This document shows positions 22,357 through 23,438 of a stretch of DNA of 23,438 bases, in pieces; position 1 is the first letter of the stretch; each line of letters opens with the position of its first letter. The notes under the pieces are model-generated. The model was not told the DNA's origin, made no database searches, and was given only the letters and a program-made list of their open reading frames with translations. Source of the DNA: Methanobacteriota archaeon (GTDB taxonomy: Archaea > Thermoplasmatota > Poseidoniia > Poseidoniales > Poseidoniaceae); the NCBI GenBank assembly GCA_002707335.2, contig PAMN02000063.1, forward strand, positions 1 through 23,438, read 5' to 3'. The position numbers were made by a program, and so were the translations under genes.

Positions 22357-23324
22357 CCGCCAATATAGGACATCTCAACCTTTGAGCGCTCCACCTTACC
22401 ACGATTTTCCGAGTAAGCATCATCCCTATTTTTCCATATAGATGAGATTGCTATTCGTATATCTTCGTTAGTAGCGCCCATTCTTAATAGTGATTTCAAA
22501 TCATTACCTTTACTTGCAAACAAGCAGGTGTAGATTTTACCATCAGCTGAAAGCCTGGCGCGGTTACATGAATGGCAAAATGGCTTAGATACACTTTCTA
22601 TGAAACCTAATTCTTGATTGCCTCTAGAGTATCGATTGGCTACTTCTCCAGTATAGTTTTGCTTTATCGTGTATAAGGGTGCAAGAATATCGCGCATTTC
22701 TTCTCCAGAAACAACTTCATCCAGATTCCAAGAGTTTGTTTCTCCAACATCCATATACTCAATGAATCTGACAATAACATCACTGTTAATGAAATAATCA
22801 GAGATTTCTTTAATCGAATGAGTGTTTACACCTTTTCTTATTACAGAATTAACTTTGACTTTTAGCCCCACTGATAGTGCTTTTTCAATTCCTTTCAAAA
22901 CCTTGGATGGAGATTCCTTGGTATCTCCCATTTTTTGAAAAGTCTCCTCATCTATTGCATCTAATGAAACTGTAACTCTATCAAGTCCGGAATCAAATAA
23001 TATCTCAGCATACCTCTCTAACAACAATCCGTTGGTCGTTAAGGCTAGATCTAATTCGCTTGGCAATTGCTTGACCAATTTGTCAATATCTCTTCTCAAC
23101 AAAGGTTCACCGCCGGTTAGTCTTACCTTTTCCAGGCCAAGCGGTACCATCGAATTTACAATAGAAGCAATTTCTTCGTAACTAAGAATTTCAGTTTTAT
23201 TCAAAAATTCATGATTTTCTGCAAAATGTTCTCTAGGCATACAATACCTACACCTCATGTTACATCTATCTGTTAAAGAAATACGCAGATCCCTCAAGGG
23301 ACGGCCCCGCGTATCTTCTACCAT
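22353..23324 (-). CDS. moaA: GTP 3',8-cyclase MoaA (radical SAM, molybdenum cofactor synthesis)
   Basis: 323 residues, the normal MoaA length. The radical-SAM cluster motif CNMRCRYC (C21, C25, C28) is followed by LTGGEPLLRRDI. The FIEYMDVGETN segment comes next, and the C-terminal cluster FCHSCNRARL...YTCLF has three cysteines spaced C-x2-C-x13-C. It ends in MSYIGG, with the terminal Gly-Gly essential in MoaA. The enzyme converts GTP to 3',8-cyclo-GTP, the first step to molybdopterin. No other moa gene is in the window. It converges with the pilin gene (TTAA overlap 22353-22356). ATG 23324 is the natural start. Confidence 0.96.
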   Translation of the reverse strand: MVEDTRGRPLRDLRISLTDRCNMRCRYCMPREHFAENHEFLNKTEILSYEEIASIVNSMVPLGLEKVRLTGGEPLLRRDIDKLVKQLPSELDLALTTNGLLLERYAEILFDSGLDRVTVSLDAIDEETFQKMGDTKESPSKVLKGIEKALSVGLKVKVNSVIRKGVNTHSIKEISDYFINSDVIVRFIEYMDVGETNSWNLDEVVSGEEMRDILAPLYTIKQNYTGEVANRYSRGNQELGFIESVSKPFCHSCNRARLSADGKIYTCLFASKGNDLKSLLRMGATNEDIRIAISSIWKNRDDAYSENRGKVERSKVEMSYIGG

Positions 23325-23438
23325 ATTGGAATGGGAGAGATTGAATCATTTGAATTATGCTCTTATGCATGCATTGATTATTGATAGTCATCTGGAGTTT
23401 ATTGCAGGAGTGCGTTATCATTTCAACTAATGGCCATA
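23325..23438. other. Unassigned right edge upstream of moaA
   Basis: 114 bases remain. They contain only short frames, including a 17-codon ATG frame at 23331 with no ribosome-binding site. The moaA promoter is expected here, but I see no convincing TATA box. An ATG at 23430 could begin a gene beyond the window; nothing supports it. Confidence 0.3.

Noticed and set aside
23331..23384. 17-codon frame upstream of moaA
   Set aside because: Too short, no ribosome-binding site, and no conserved feature; likely chance in the moaA promoter region.
1..23438. CRISPR array, insertion sequence, integrase, attachment site or prophage
   Set aside because: No regularly spaced repeats, transposase or integrase motifs, or target-site duplications were seen; base composition looks even across the window.

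Overview
The window reads as a gene-dense archaeal chromosome segment of moderate-to-low GC. Archaeal markers are a Hel308-type helicase next to a KEOPS Cgi121 subunit, a multi-OB-fold RPA with its RPA-associated partner, a geranylgeranyl-reductase-family flavoprotein, a TadA/TadC-like secretion module and a pilin with the euryarchaeal 'AVSPVIA' N-terminus. Shine-Dalgarno sites of the form GAGGTGAT fit an archaeal 16S 3' end. The combination suggests a free-living, probably marine, euryarchaeote of the Thermoplasmatota / Marine Group II type. That placement is inference; no rRNA gene is present.

Layout. 1-500 (minus): N-terminal part of an AstE/AspA-type zinc hydrolase, cut by the window edge. 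577-3627 (plus): hotdog thioesterase, SprT-like zinc protein and a large secreted/membrane protein. 3624-4265 (minus): membrane protein with TerB/EF-hand-like repeats. 4352-10256 (plus): hel308, cgi121, tldD, tldE. 10341-13070 (plus): a 33-codon candidate small ORF, RPA and the RPA-associated protein. 13126-16036 (plus): unknown small protein, two TadC-like halves and a TadA-like ATPase. 16033-17736 (minus): SAP-repeat protein. 17904-18521 (plus): helical protein. 18522-19634 (minus): HemC-fold protein lacking the catalytic residues. 19715-21800 (plus): polyprenyl diphosphate synthase and geranylgeranyl reductase. 21862-22356 (plus): pilin. 22353-23324 (minus): moaA.

Functionally the window combines DNA repair and replication (Hel308, RPA pair, SprT-like), tRNA t6A modification (Cgi121), peptide processing (TldD/E), a surface-filament or secretion apparatus (TadA/TadC-like plus pilin), isoprenoid lipid or quinone side-chain synthesis (prenyl synthase plus reductase) and molybdopterin synthesis (MoaA). 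There is no gene-free stretch above 300 bases. I see no tRNA, rRNA, CRISPR, insertion sequence or prophage.

The most notable items are: a hydroxymethylbilane-synthase-like protein without its cofactor cysteine or catalytic Lys-Asp; a prenyl synthase whose chain-length residues predict a long product although it sits beside a geranylgeranyl reductase; a split-TadC pilus cassette with an unrecognised leading gene, placed just after the RPA genes; a small ORF with a perfect ribosome-binding site in front of RPA; and four convergent gene pairs whose stop codons overlap or abut.
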